Shown in pieces: positions 36,740-44,776 of a DNA stretch of 64,000 nt (the stretch's first letter is position 1; the number at the start of each line of letters is the position of its first letter). Location of the stretch: positions 5,766,001-5,830,000 of the forward strand of contig NC_021499.1 of NCBI RefSeq assembly GCF_000412695.1, written 5' to 3'. Position numbers and translations under genes: made by a program. Source of the stretch: Pseudomonas resinovorans NBRC 106553 (lineage in GTDB: Bacteria; Pseudomonadota; Gammaproteobacteria; Pseudomonadales; Pseudomonadaceae). A model generated the notes under the pieces. It saw only the letters and a list, made by a program, of their open reading frames with translations, made no database searches and was not told the origin of the DNA.

Positions 36740-38197
36740 TTAGCCTCTTTCAGGGCAGGTGCCTGGCACCTGCGGTAAACGTTTATCCAGTAGCTGGTGC
36801 AGCGTCGATTCGGCCGGCCAATTGCGCAGGAAACGCGCGCGGTCACGGGCATAGGCCCGGGCGAAACTCCGCGCGCTGCGATGCTGGCACACGGCATCGA
36901 GGTCGATCAGGGTCCAGCGGCCGTCGTGCCAGAACAGGTTGTTACCCTTGAAGTCGCCATGGCTGATGCGCTCGCGAATGAGCGCACAGAACAAGCGGTC
37001 GAGGGCCTGCAGTTCGGCTTCCGGTGGAGCACCAGCCCCGTCCGGGTCGTCCAGATAGGGTCGAAAACGGGCGATTATATCTTGCCCGGAGAGATATTCG
37101 GTAATCAGGTAGGCGCCGCCGCGCAGCCAGAGGAAACGTCGCTCGAGCACCGCCAGCGGACGCGGCGTGGCGATGCCGAGGAATTCGAGGCGATTGCCTT
37201 CGCGCCAGCTGTGCCAGGCCCGGCTCGGACGCCAGAAGCGCGTCAGCCAGTGCGTCAGGCCCTTGATGTTGTAGCGCTTGACCAGCAGCTTGCGCCCGCC
37301 AGCCTCTACCTCGGCCACCGTGGCGGTGGCGCCCCGCTTCAGCGACCGGCCCTGCTCCAGGGCCGCATCCGGCGCATCCAGCAGGCCGGCGAGGGCTTGC
37401 TCGGACTCGCGCCGCACCGCCCGCAGGCCAAAGGCGCCGCGAATCACGCTGAACAGGCTGCAATCGCGGGCGACCTTGTTCATGTAGTCGCCCAGGCGCC
37501 AGCGCCGCACCCGGGCGATCTCCTTCTGCAAGGCTTCCAGCGGCAGCGCGTGCTCACAGTTGACCAGCAGGTACTGCACCAGCAGCTCTTCGAGGTAGGG
37601 ATCGAGCTCGGCGGGCAACTGGGCGAAAAACACCCCCAGGTTGGCCAGGACCTTGTCCCGGGCGAGCGGCGAGCCGGGGGTTACGGCGCGGATGCCGCCA
37701 CCGTCGATCACCTGCAGCTTGCCGCCATGGCGCAGCAGGTTGTCCAGGTGAAGGTCTTCCTGAGCCAGTCCGGCCAGGTGAAGTCGGGCGATCGCCCCCA
37801 GGGCTTCGCCCAGCACCAGTTGCTGGCCGTCGGACAGGGGCGCCTCGCGCTCGACCTGGCGCCAGGCATCCCACAGGCTCTGCGCCGAATCCAGGTACTC
37901 GAACAGCAGCCAACCGCCTTGTCCGGCCAGCTGCCCTTCACTCAGCAGGGCCGGAGACTCGATGCCCTGCTCGTGCAGGGCGCGGGTGCCGGCCAGTTCG
38001 CGTTGAAAGTGCCGTTCGGCACGGCCGCCCACCAGCAGCTTGGCCAGTACCCGGCGCCCCTGCCACAACGCCACGCCGACGTAGCGCTGGCCGGGCAGCA
38101 CGCGCAGGAGGCTCTGCAGCTCGAGGCCGCCAGCGATATCCAGGCGGATGGGCAACGACGGCGTACGCCCCGCCTGGGCCAGTTCGGCCAGGGTCAT
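36740..38197 (-). CDS. Tandem kinase-fold protein of the LPS core locus
   Basis: A 485-residue protein built of two kinase-like domains. Domain 1 (about 1-235) has a catalytic loop GLAQEDLHLDNLL and a metal loop KLQVIDGGGIRAV. Domain 2 (about 265-480) has KRGATATVAEVEAGGRKLLVKRY as the nucleotide loop and ISHGDFKGNNLFWHDGRW then TLIDLDAV, the classic H-G-D...N / D pattern. Both domains keep the catalytic Asp, so two phosphorylations or a kinase plus regulatory half are possible. It overlaps the preceding kinase gene by 4 bases and lies 4 bases before the carbamoyltransferase. Likely substrate is heptose or another core sugar; not proved. Confidence 0.8.
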   Translation of the reverse strand: MTLAELAQAGRTPSLPIRLDIAGGLELQSLLRVLPGQRYVGVALWQGRRVLAKLLVGGRAERHFQRELAGTRALHEQGIESPALLSEGQLAGQGGWLLFEYLDSAQSLWDAWRQVEREAPLSDGQQLVLGEALGAIARLHLAGLAQEDLHLDNLLRHGGKLQVIDGGGIRAVTPGSPLARDKVLANLGVFFAQLPAELDPYLEELLVQYLLVNCEHALPLEALQKEIARVRRWRLGDYMNKVARDCSLFSVIRGAFGLRAVRRESEQALAGLLDAPDAALEQGRSLKRGATATVAEVEAGGRKLLVKRYNIKGLTHWLTRFWRPSRAWHSWREGNRLEFLGIATPRPLAVLERRFLWLRGGAYLITEYLSGQDIIARFRPYLDDPDGAGAPPEAELQALDRLFCALIRERISHGDFKGNNLFWHDGRWTLIDLDAVCQHRSARSFARAYARDRARFLRNWPAESTLHQLLDKRLPQVPGTCPERG

Positions 38198-38949
38198 GGG
38201 CGCTGATCCTTGCTGCGACGACGAGCGCCCAGGCGCCCCAGCCAGTCGCTGACTTCGGCCGAGTCGCCCGGACGCCCCAGGTAGGCGGACAGGAGCTCGC
38301 GCACCTCAGACTCGCCCCAGGCATCGGCACGACGCACCAGGGTTTCCAGGTCCTTGATCCGGTCGCGGCGGCCGAGCAGCAGTGGCCGGGTCTTTTCCAG
38401 GTCGATCAGGCAGGCCTCGAAGCCCGCCCCGCTCTCGCGCAGGAAGACGTGCTTGGGGTAGAAGCAGCCATGCATCTGACCGGCGTTGTGCAGGCGCAGC
38501 GCCAGCTCCGCCACGGCGGCGATGATGGCCGAACGCTGCGCGGCGCCGGCTCCGGCCCAGTGTTCCAGCCAACCGGCCAGCTCGCGCCAGCCGTCCAGGG
38601 CGCGGGTGACCAGGATGGCGCGACGCTCGCCGCTGACGCTGCGGGCACCGAAGTACGCCGCCTGCAGCGCCGGAATCCCCAGCTTCTGGTAACGCCGGAT
38701 ATTGCGGAATTCGCGGGCGAAGGTGGGCTCGCCAAAGGGGTGCAGCAGGTTGCGGCTGAAGAAGTTGCTCTGCCGCTTGAGGTAGTACGCGGCGCCGTCC
38801 AGGTCCAGGCGGAACACGCTGCTCCAACCACCCCGACCGGTATTGGGGGCGTCCACCGCCTCCAGGCGCAGCGCCCAGAGCGCATCGAAGTTGTCCAGGC
38901 CGTTGCGGGCGAGCATCTCGCGGTCGGCCGCAGCGATGAAGTCGTTCAT
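38194..38949 (-). CDS. InaA-family LPS kinase-like protein
   Basis: A 251-residue kinase-fold protein of the InaA type. The nucleotide lobe has RGGWSSVFRLDLDGAAYYLKRQ with the ATP-binding Lys. The catalytic loop reads QMHGCFYPKHVFL: the Asp is Cys and the Asn is His, as I recall for InaA homologues, so normal phosphotransfer is uncertain. The metal loop is CLIDLEKTRP. It overlaps neighbours on both sides by 4 bases (ATGA), inside the tightly packed run waaC-waaG-waaP-wapP-this gene-tandem kinase. A function in core phosphorylation is inferred from position. Confidence 0.82.
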   Translation of the reverse strand: MNDFIAAADREMLARNGLDNFDALWALRLEAVDAPNTGRGGWSSVFRLDLDGAAYYLKRQSNFFSRNLLHPFGEPTFAREFRNIRRYQKLGIPALQAAYFGARSVSGERRAILVTRALDGWRELAGWLEHWAGAGAAQRSAIIAAVAELALRLHNAGQMHGCFYPKHVFLRESGAGFEACLIDLEKTRPLLLGRRDRIKDLETLVRRADAWGESEVRELLSAYLGRPGDSAEVSDWLGRLGARRRSKDQRP

Positions 38950-39683
38950 TCGCGTCCCTCGAAGAACTTGAGGATCTGCCGTACCCGGCGCTTGTCGCTG
39001 CTGCGCAGGCGCGGACGGTCACGGTATTGCAGGTAGAAACGCAGGCGCTGGGTACGGCTGAGGTGGTACTTGGCCACCTTGTCCAGGCAGGCCAGGTCCT
39101 TGATCACCCGGTAGTGCAGGAAGGGGCCCCACCAGAAGGTGCCGGTCGGGCAGTCGATCAGGAACAGGTCGCCCTGCTCGTCCACCAGCAGGTTGCGCCA
39201 CTTCAGGTCGTTGTGGGCGAACCCGTGCCGGTGTAGCTGCCGGGTGGCCTTGGCCAACTGGCGGCTGACCCGGTCGACCCAGCGTGAATCGGCCAGGCGC
39301 GGATCGCCCAGCTTGGCCATTTCTGCCATGTCCACGGTGCCCTTGAGCTCGCGGGTGATCAGCGCGCCACGGTGGAAGGCGCCGGCGCGGCGCTCCTGAC
39401 CCCAGCCCACCAGCGGCGCGGTCGGGATGCCCCACTTGCTGAAGTGCTTGAGGTTCTGCCATTCGGCCTTGACCCGTGGCCGGCCGAACCAGCGGCGCAG
39501 GCCCTTGCCCGCGCCCCAGTAGCGCTTGACGTAGTAACGCACGCCACGGTGCTCGACCCGCAGCACTTCGGACAGCGGATCACCGGTGATCCAGTCGCCT
39601 TCCAGGGCGAACACCTTGTCGAGGTCGCCGAAGCGCGCGGCGATATCGGCATCCAGCCCCTCGGCGAGTTTCCAATGACTCAC
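38946..39683 (-). CDS. wapP: LPS core kinase WapP-like
   Basis: A 245-residue lipopolysaccharide kinase. The start is GTG at 39683, overlapping the waaP stop (GTGA, 39680-39683). The longer frame to 40262 is antiparallel shadow of waaP. Motifs are intact: VRYYVKRYWGAGKGLRRWFG (ATP-binding Lys), GFAHNDLKWRNLLVDEQG (catalytic Asp and Asn) and LFLIDCPTGTFW (metal Asp). In P. aeruginosa the gene after waaP at this place is called wapP, as far as I recall. It is expected to phosphorylate inner-core heptose together with WaaP. Confidence 0.83.
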   Translation of the reverse strand: MSHWKLAEGLDADIAARFGDLDKVFALEGDWITGDPLSEVLRVEHRGVRYYVKRYWGAGKGLRRWFGRPRVKAEWQNLKHFSKWGIPTAPLVGWGQERRAGAFHRGALITRELKGTVDMAEMAKLGDPRLADSRWVDRVSRQLAKATRQLHRHGFAHNDLKWRNLLVDEQGDLFLIDCPTGTFWWGPFLHYRVIKDLACLDKVAKYHLSRTQRLRFYLQYRDRPRLRSSDKRRVRQILKFFEGRE

Positions 39684-40495
39684 GCCTCTCCTCCTCCGGC
39701 GTACTTGCGCTCGTAGCGCGAGAGCAGGCGCGCGGCCTTCTCCTCGAGCCAGGCCAACAGGCGGCTCTCGTCCCGCAGCACCTGGCGCAGCGGCTGGCGG
39801 AAATAGGCCTTGAGGAAGCGCAGCTTGTCGCGTCGGGTCAGGCCGATGTTCAGGGCCGAGAAGTACAGCCCGGCCAGGTCCTTGTCGCGCCAGCGCACGG
39901 GCGTGGCGGCTCGGGTCTGGGCACGGTGCAGGTCGATCAGCGACAGCTTGAAGTCGTCGGCGCTGACCGGTCGATCCGTGTGCAGCAGGAAATGGCAGAT
40001 GTAGCAGTCGCGGTGATTGACCCCGGCCCGGTGCATGGTGCCGGTCATCCGCGCCACTTCGTCGATCAGCGCCCACTTCAGGCGCAGCGGCGGCGGGTTG
40101 CGCGGCCAGTCGACACAGAAGTCCTCGAGGCTGACGGTGGGCGCCAGCTCTTCGGTGACGATGAAGGAGTGCTGGCGCGCCGGGTTGCCGCCGCGCTCGC
40201 CAAAGGCCACGGCGGTCATGGTCGGCACGTCCGCCTCGTGCAGGCGCCGGATGGCCGCCCACTCCTGGCCGGCGCCGAGCACCGGGGCCTTGGCGGTGAC
40301 CAGATTCTTGACGATCTCGGCCCAGCCGATGCCACGGTGGATCTTGACGAAGTAGCCGCGGCCCTCGACCTCGGTGCGCAGGGTGCGACGGCCTTCCAGC
40401 TCGCGGTAGACCTGGCCCTGCAGCGCTTCCACGGCGGCGAAGGCATCACGCCCGGCCCAGAGGCGCTCGAAGGGTTCCTTCAGCACTAGCTTCAT
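39680..40495 (-). CDS. waaP: Lipopolysaccharide core heptose(I) kinase
   Basis: A 271-residue kinase that phosphorylates heptose I of the inner core, essential in P. aeruginosa. Features: FVKIHRGIGWAEIVKNLVTA with the ATP-binding Lys, IVTEELAPTVSLEDF in the hinge, the catalytic loop GVNHRDCYICHFLLHTD (Asp equal to E. coli D162) and LSLIDLHRAQTR as the metal loop. Length is normal for WaaP/RfaP (~268). It overlaps waaG and the wapP gene by 4 bases on either side. Confidence 0.95.
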   Translation of the reverse strand: MKLVLKEPFERLWAGRDAFAAVEALQGQVYRELEGRRTLRTEVEGRGYFVKIHRGIGWAEIVKNLVTAKAPVLGAGQEWAAIRRLHEADVPTMTAVAFGERGGNPARQHSFIVTEELAPTVSLEDFCVDWPRNPPPLRLKWALIDEVARMTGTMHRAGVNHRDCYICHFLLHTDRPVSADDFKLSLIDLHRAQTRAATPVRWRDKDLAGLYFSALNIGLTRRDKLRFLKAYFRQPLRQVLRDESRLLAWLEEKAARLLSRYERKYAGGGEA

Positions 40496-41613
40496 GGGCG
40501 CTCCGCGAGAATCACGTCCGCCGCGTGCTGCGGCATGCTGTAGAGGTCGGCGCTGTCGGCGAAGGCCAGGCCATTGGCGCCCCAGCGCGCACGCGCCGCC
40601 GAGTCGGCGAGCATCTCGGCGAGCAGCTGATTGAGCGCGTCCTGCTCGAAGGGGCTCGGCAGCACGCGGCCGCTGTCCGCCTCGGCGATGTAGTGGGCGT
40701 AGCCGCAGACGTCGGTGACCAGCACCGGCAGCCCCGCCACCAGCGCTTCCAGCAAAACGGTGCCGGTGTTTTCGTTGTAGGCCGGATGGATCAGCAGGTC
40801 GGCGCCCAGCAGGAAGCGCGGGATATCGCTGCGGCCCTTGAGGATGTCCACCTGGTCGGAAATGCCCAGGGCCTTCATCTGTAGCAGGAAGGGCTTGGGG
40901 TCGTCCTGGCCGATGACGATCAGCCGGACGCGTTTCTTCAATTCGCGGGGCAGCGCGGCCACGGCCTTGAGGCTGCGGTCCAGGCCCTTGGTCTTGAAGC
41001 CGGAACCGATCTGCACCAGCAGCAGGTCGTCATCCGCCAGCTTGAACTCACGGCGGAACTCGGCGCGGATCTCGCCGGCGTTGGCCGGGGCACGGCGGTC
41101 GGCGGCGATGCCCGGGGGCAGCAGGTGGAAGCGCCCGGCCGGGGTGGCGTAATGCTTGACGAAGAGCGGCTGCTGCACCTCGGAGATCATCAGCACCTCC
41201 GTCTTCGACTCGGGGGCGAACACCGCACGCTCGTAGTCGGAGAAGTGCTTGTAGCGGCCCCAGCGGCGGTAAAGGCCATTGCGCAGGGTCTGCGCCTTGT
41301 CCTCGAAGCAGGGGTCGGCGGCGTAGTAGACGTCCAGGCCCGGCATCTTGTTGAAGCCGATCACCCGCTCCACCGGCCGGCGCGCCAGGTCGGCCTCGAC
41401 CCAGGCGGTGAATTTCTCGTTGCGCTTGTGGTTGAACAGCGCCTTGACCGGCGCGATCAGCACTTCGAAGCCGTCCGGGACCTCGCCTTCCCAGATCATG
41501 GTGTAGACGCGAATGGCATGCCCACGACGCTGGCACTCCAGGGCGATGCGCATGAAGTCACGCTGCAGGCCACCGAAGGGGAAGTATTTGTAGAGCACGA
41601 ATGCCAGTTGCAT
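40492..41613 (-). CDS. waaG: LPS core glucosyltransferase I
   Basis: A 373-residue GT4 enzyme (GT-B fold) that adds the first outer-core hexose to heptose II in enterics; in Pseudomonas the sugar is galactosamine by family knowledge. Motifs: LAFVLYKYFPFGGLQRDFMR (acceptor side), GFNKMPGLDVYYAADPCF and HPAYNENTGTVLLEALVAGL (E-x7-E donor site). The start shares one base with the waaC stop (TGATG at 41611-41615). Length is normal. Confidence 0.95.
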   Translation of the reverse strand: MQLAFVLYKYFPFGGLQRDFMRIALECQRRGHAIRVYTMIWEGEVPDGFEVLIAPVKALFNHKRNEKFTAWVEADLARRPVERVIGFNKMPGLDVYYAADPCFEDKAQTLRNGLYRRWGRYKHFSDYERAVFAPESKTEVLMISEVQQPLFVKHYATPAGRFHLLPPGIAADRRAPANAGEIRAEFRREFKLADDDLLLVQIGSGFKTKGLDRSLKAVAALPRELKKRVRLIVIGQDDPKPFLLQMKALGISDQVDILKGRSDIPRFLLGADLLIHPAYNENTGTVLLEALVAGLPVLVTDVCGYAHYIAEADSGRVLPSPFEQDALNQLLAEMLADSAARARWGANGLAFADSADLYSMPQHAADVILAERP

Positions 41614-42674
41614 CAGTGGTTATCCTCGGTCAGCAGCAGGGCTTCCAGTTGAGTCGCCACACGCTGCGGATTCAGCCGGGTAAAACATAGCGGCTGTTCG
41701 CGCGCCAGGTCGAACAGACGGGCGTCCTCCGCCGTCGGCTTGTAGGCGCAGGTCTTCTTCAGGCATGGCGCACAGGGGAAGTCGCTGCCCAGGTGGATCT
41801 GCGAGCGCCCGTAGGCGCCGGTGAAGCCCGGGTTGGTCGGGCCATAGAGCGACAGGGTCGGCACGTCCAGCGCGGCGGCCAGGTGGCCGAGGCCGGTGTC
41901 CACGGCAACACAGGCGCGGGCGCCAGCCACCACCTTGGCCATCCCCGCCAGGGATAATCTGGGGAGCACGGCGGCGTTTTCCAAGCCTTCGGCGATGCGC
42001 TCGGCGCGCTGCTTCTCCGACTCGTTGCCCCAGGGCAGGCGCACATGCCAGCCGTGGTCGCAGGCGCGCTCGGTGAGTTCGCGCCAGTATTTTTCCGGCC
42101 AGTGCTTGGTGTCCCAGGTGGTGCCGTGAAGGAACAGCAGGTAGGGCGCGCCGCTCTCGGCGTCCGCCAACTGGGCGCGATTCAGGCCGTAGTTGCCGAC
42201 ACCTTCGGGCACCTTGTAATCCAGGGCCTGGGCGAACAGCTGGCGCACGCGCTCGACGGCGTGCTGCCCCCAGGCCACCGGGTAACGGCGGTCGTAGAAG
42301 CGGCTGGCCAGCGGTTCACGGGCGGAATCGCGGTCCAGCCCCACCACCGGCGCCTTGGTGTAACGGGTCAGCAGGGCGCTTTTGAGCAGCCCCTGGGCAT
42401 CGATCACCAGGTCGTAGCGGGTTTCCCGCAGGCGCCGCTTGAAGCGTCGCCATTCACCACTGCGCAGGGTCTGCCAGACATTCTTGCGCCAGCGGCGGAT
42501 GGCCACCGGGATGACCTGGGCCACCGCGGGGTGCCAGGCGGGGATTTCAGCGAAGCCTTCCTCCACCACCCAGTCGAACTGGATGCCGGGAATCGCCCGC
42601 GCGGCATCGGTCAACGCCGGCAGGGTATGGATGACATCGCCCAGGGAGGAGGTCTTGATCAGCAGTACCCGCAC
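41613..42674 (-). CDS. waaC: LPS heptosyltransferase I
   Basis: A 353-residue GT9 enzyme that moves heptose from ADP-heptose to Kdo I. It opens MRVLLIKTSSLGDVIHTLPA, with the catalytic Asp in LGDVIHTLPAL, and has FDWVVEEGFAEIPAWHP and VAVDTGLGHLAAALDVPTLS, the ADP-heptose site. GPTNPGFTGAYG follows. Its ATG is directly beside the waaF stop (42675). Confidence 0.96.
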   Translation of the reverse strand: MRVLLIKTSSLGDVIHTLPALTDAARAIPGIQFDWVVEEGFAEIPAWHPAVAQVIPVAIRRWRKNVWQTLRSGEWRRFKRRLRETRYDLVIDAQGLLKSALLTRYTKAPVVGLDRDSAREPLASRFYDRRYPVAWGQHAVERVRQLFAQALDYKVPEGVGNYGLNRAQLADAESGAPYLLFLHGTTWDTKHWPEKYWRELTERACDHGWHVRLPWGNESEKQRAERIAEGLENAAVLPRLSLAGMAKVVAGARACVAVDTGLGHLAAALDVPTLSLYGPTNPGFTGAYGRSQIHLGSDFPCAPCLKKTCAYKPTAEDARLFDLAREQPLCFTRLNPQRVATQLEALLLTEDNH

Positions 42675-43718
42675 TCAGCGACTCTCCACCAGTTCCAGCG
42701 GGTCCGGCACCAGGCGGTCCAGGGCCTCGATCACCGGACGCGGCTTGAGCTCGCGCAAGCAGTTGTAGTGGCCGAAGCGGCAGGTGCGCTCGAAGCAGGG
42801 ACTGCATTCCAGGCCCAGGCGGACGATTTCCACCTGTTCCGCCAGCGGCGGGGTGAACTGCGGCGACGTGGAGCCGTAGACCGCCACCAGCGGGCGCGCC
42901 AGGGCGGCGGCCACGTGCATCAGGCCGGAGTCGTTGGAGACCACGGCGCTGGCGCAGGACATCAGGTCGATCGCCTCGGCCAGGCTGGTTTCGCCGGAGA
43001 GGTTGACCGCTTCTTCGCGCAGGCCCGGGATCAGCCGCATGCGAATGTCTTCGCCGCCGGGGTGGTCGTTCTTCGAACCGAACAGCCAGACCTGCCAGCC
43101 CGCGCGGATCTTCAGCTCGGCCACCTTGGCGTAATGCTCGGCCGGCCAGCGCTTGGCCTCACCGAACTCGGCACCCGGGCAAAGCGCCAGGACCGGACGG
43201 TCCAGGCCGAGGCTGAACTTGGCCAGCGCGGCGTCACGGCTGGCCGGATCGATCTGCAGCGACGGGCGCGGATAGGGCTTGGGCAGCTCGGCGTCGGGCT
43301 CGAATGCCAGGGCCATGAAGCGCTCGATCATCAGCGGGTGGCGCTGTTTATCGAGGACGCGGATGTCGTTCAGCAGGCCGTAGCGCATCTCGCCTTTCCA
43401 GCCCGTGCGCTTGGGTATGCCGGCGAACCAGGGCACCAGCGCCGACTTCAGCGAGTTGGGCAGGAGAATGGCCTGGTCGTACCGGCCGGCCAGGGATTTG
43501 CCGATCTTGCGCCGGCTGGCGATATCCAGCACGCCATGGCCGATGGGGAAACTCAGCGCCTGGCGGACTTCCGGCATGCGCTCGAGGATGGGCCGGCTCC
43601 ACTCGGGCGCCAGCACGTCGATTTCGCAGCCGGGATGGCGGGCTTTCAGGCACTGGAAGAGTGTCTGCGCCATCACCATGTCGCCGACCCAGGAGGGACC
43701 TACGATCAGAATCTTCAT
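42675..43718 (-). CDS. waaF: LPS heptosyltransferase II
   Basis: A 347-residue GT9 enzyme that adds the second heptose. The ATG at 43718 gives MKILIVGPSWVGDMVMAQTL, the normal WaaF N-terminus; 14 extra codons upstream have no ribosome site. Other motifs: VLALCPGAEFGEAKRWPAEHY, VVSNDSGLMHVAAALARPLV and YGSTSPQFTPPL, which with CSPCFERTCRFGHYNCL at the C-terminus are typical. First gene of the minus-strand run reaching waaL; the promoter must lie in 43719-43810 or read through from ilvE. Confidence 0.96.
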   Translation of the reverse strand: MKILIVGPSWVGDMVMAQTLFQCLKARHPGCEIDVLAPEWSRPILERMPEVRQALSFPIGHGVLDIASRRKIGKSLAGRYDQAILLPNSLKSALVPWFAGIPKRTGWKGEMRYGLLNDIRVLDKQRHPLMIERFMALAFEPDAELPKPYPRPSLQIDPASRDAALAKFSLGLDRPVLALCPGAEFGEAKRWPAEHYAKVAELKIRAGWQVWLFGSKNDHPGGEDIRMRLIPGLREEAVNLSGETSLAEAIDLMSCASAVVSNDSGLMHVAAALARPLVAVYGSTSPQFTPPLAEQVEIVRLGLECSPCFERTCRFGHYNCLRELKPRPVIEALDRLVPDPLELVESR

Positions 43719-43743
43719 AAGGGCAGCTTCAAGCCTGAATAGA

Positions 43744-43791
43744 CAAGCCGCAAGCTCCAAGCGGTGACGTCCACTTGTAGCTTGCGGCTTG
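43744..43791. repeat. 13-bp inverted repeat between ilvE and waaF
   Basis: CAAGCCGCAAGCT (43744-43756) and AGCTTGCGGCTTG (43779-43791) are perfect inverted arms around 22 bases. Similar GCAAGCT/AGCTTGC palindromes are scattered between Pseudomonas genes, so this is probably a REP-type repeat. It can also act as a hairpin separating ilvE from the LPS operon. Confidence 0.6.
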
Positions 43792-43810
43792 CCGCGTGCA
43801 GCTCAGTTGA

Positions 43811-44734
43811 TTACTTGACCAGGGTGCGCCACTCGGCGTGGGCGGACGTCTTGCCGGACACCAGGTCGAAGTAGGCTTTCTGCAGCTTCTCGGTCACCGG
43901 ACCGCGACGGCCGATGCCGATCTTGCGGCCGTCCACTTCGCGGATCGGGGTGACTTCAGCGGCGGTACCGGTGAAGAAGGCTTCGTCGGCGATGTACACC
44001 TCGTCACGGGTGATGCGCTTCTCGACGAGCTTGTAGCCATGCTCTTCGGCCAGGCGCAGCACGGTGTTGCGGGTGATGCCGTTGAGGCAGGCGGTCACTT
44101 CGGGGGTGTAGATCACACCGTCCTTGATGATGAAGATGTTCTCGCCGGAACCTTCGGCCACGTAGCCTTCGGGGTCGAGCATCATGGCTTCGTCGGCGCC
44201 GCCGGAAATGGCTTCCTGCAGGGCCAGCATGGAGTTGATGTAGGCGCCGTTGGACTTGGCGCGGGTCATCGAGATGTTCACGTGGTGGCGGGTGAAGGAG
44301 CTGGTGCGCACCTTGATGCCCTGCTGCAGGGCTTCTTCGCCCATGTAGGCGCCCCAGTTCCAGGCGGCGACGATCACGTGGACCTTCAGGCCGGTGGCGC
44401 GCAGGCCCATGCCTTCGCTTCCGTAGAACACCATCGGGCGGATGTAGGCGCTTTCCAGGTTGTTCTCGCGCACGGCGGCACGGGTGGCCTCGTTGATCTC
44501 GTCCTTGGTGTACGGGATCTGCATGTTCATGATGTGCGCGGAGTCGAACAGGCGGTCGGTGTGCGCCTGCAGGCGGAAGATGGCGGTGCCTTCCGGCGTG
44601 TCGTAGGCACGCACGCCTTCGAACACGCCCATGCCGTAGTGCAGGGTGTGGGTCAGGACGTGGGTGGTCGCTTCGCGCCACGGCACCAGTTCGCCGTCAT
44701 ACCAGATCACGCCATCACGGTCGGCCATCGACAT
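43811..44734 (-). CDS. ilvE: Branched-chain amino acid aminotransferase
   Basis: A 307-residue fold-type IV PLP aminotransferase interconverting Leu/Ile/Val and their 2-oxo acids with glutamate. The PLP-binding Lys is K160 in SMTRAKSNGAYINSML. The phosphate-binding part is EGSGENIFIIKDGVIYTPE and the signature continues through CLNGITRNTVLRLAEE. Early motifs HTLHYGMGVFEGVRAY fit IlvE rather than D-amino acid transferases. Length is as E. coli IlvE (309). It sits between glnE and waaF, as in P. aeruginosa (PA5013). Confidence 0.97.
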   Translation of the reverse strand: MSMADRDGVIWYDGELVPWREATTHVLTHTLHYGMGVFEGVRAYDTPEGTAIFRLQAHTDRLFDSAHIMNMQIPYTKDEINEATRAAVRENNLESAYIRPMVFYGSEGMGLRATGLKVHVIVAAWNWGAYMGEEALQQGIKVRTSSFTRHHVNISMTRAKSNGAYINSMLALQEAISGGADEAMMLDPEGYVAEGSGENIFIIKDGVIYTPEVTACLNGITRNTVLRLAEEHGYKLVEKRITRDEVYIADEAFFTGTAAEVTPIREVDGRKIGIGRRGPVTEKLQKAYFDLVSGKTSAHAEWRTLVK

Positions 44735-44776
44735 ATTGCCAGCTCCTCAAGAATTCGATTGGTTCAGCCATTCGAG

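Noticed and set aside
36740..38197. Gene fusion artefact for the two-kinase protein
   Set aside because: Both halves are in frame with no stop or shift and a linker between domains; similar length proteins occur at this site in Pseudomonas by my recollection.
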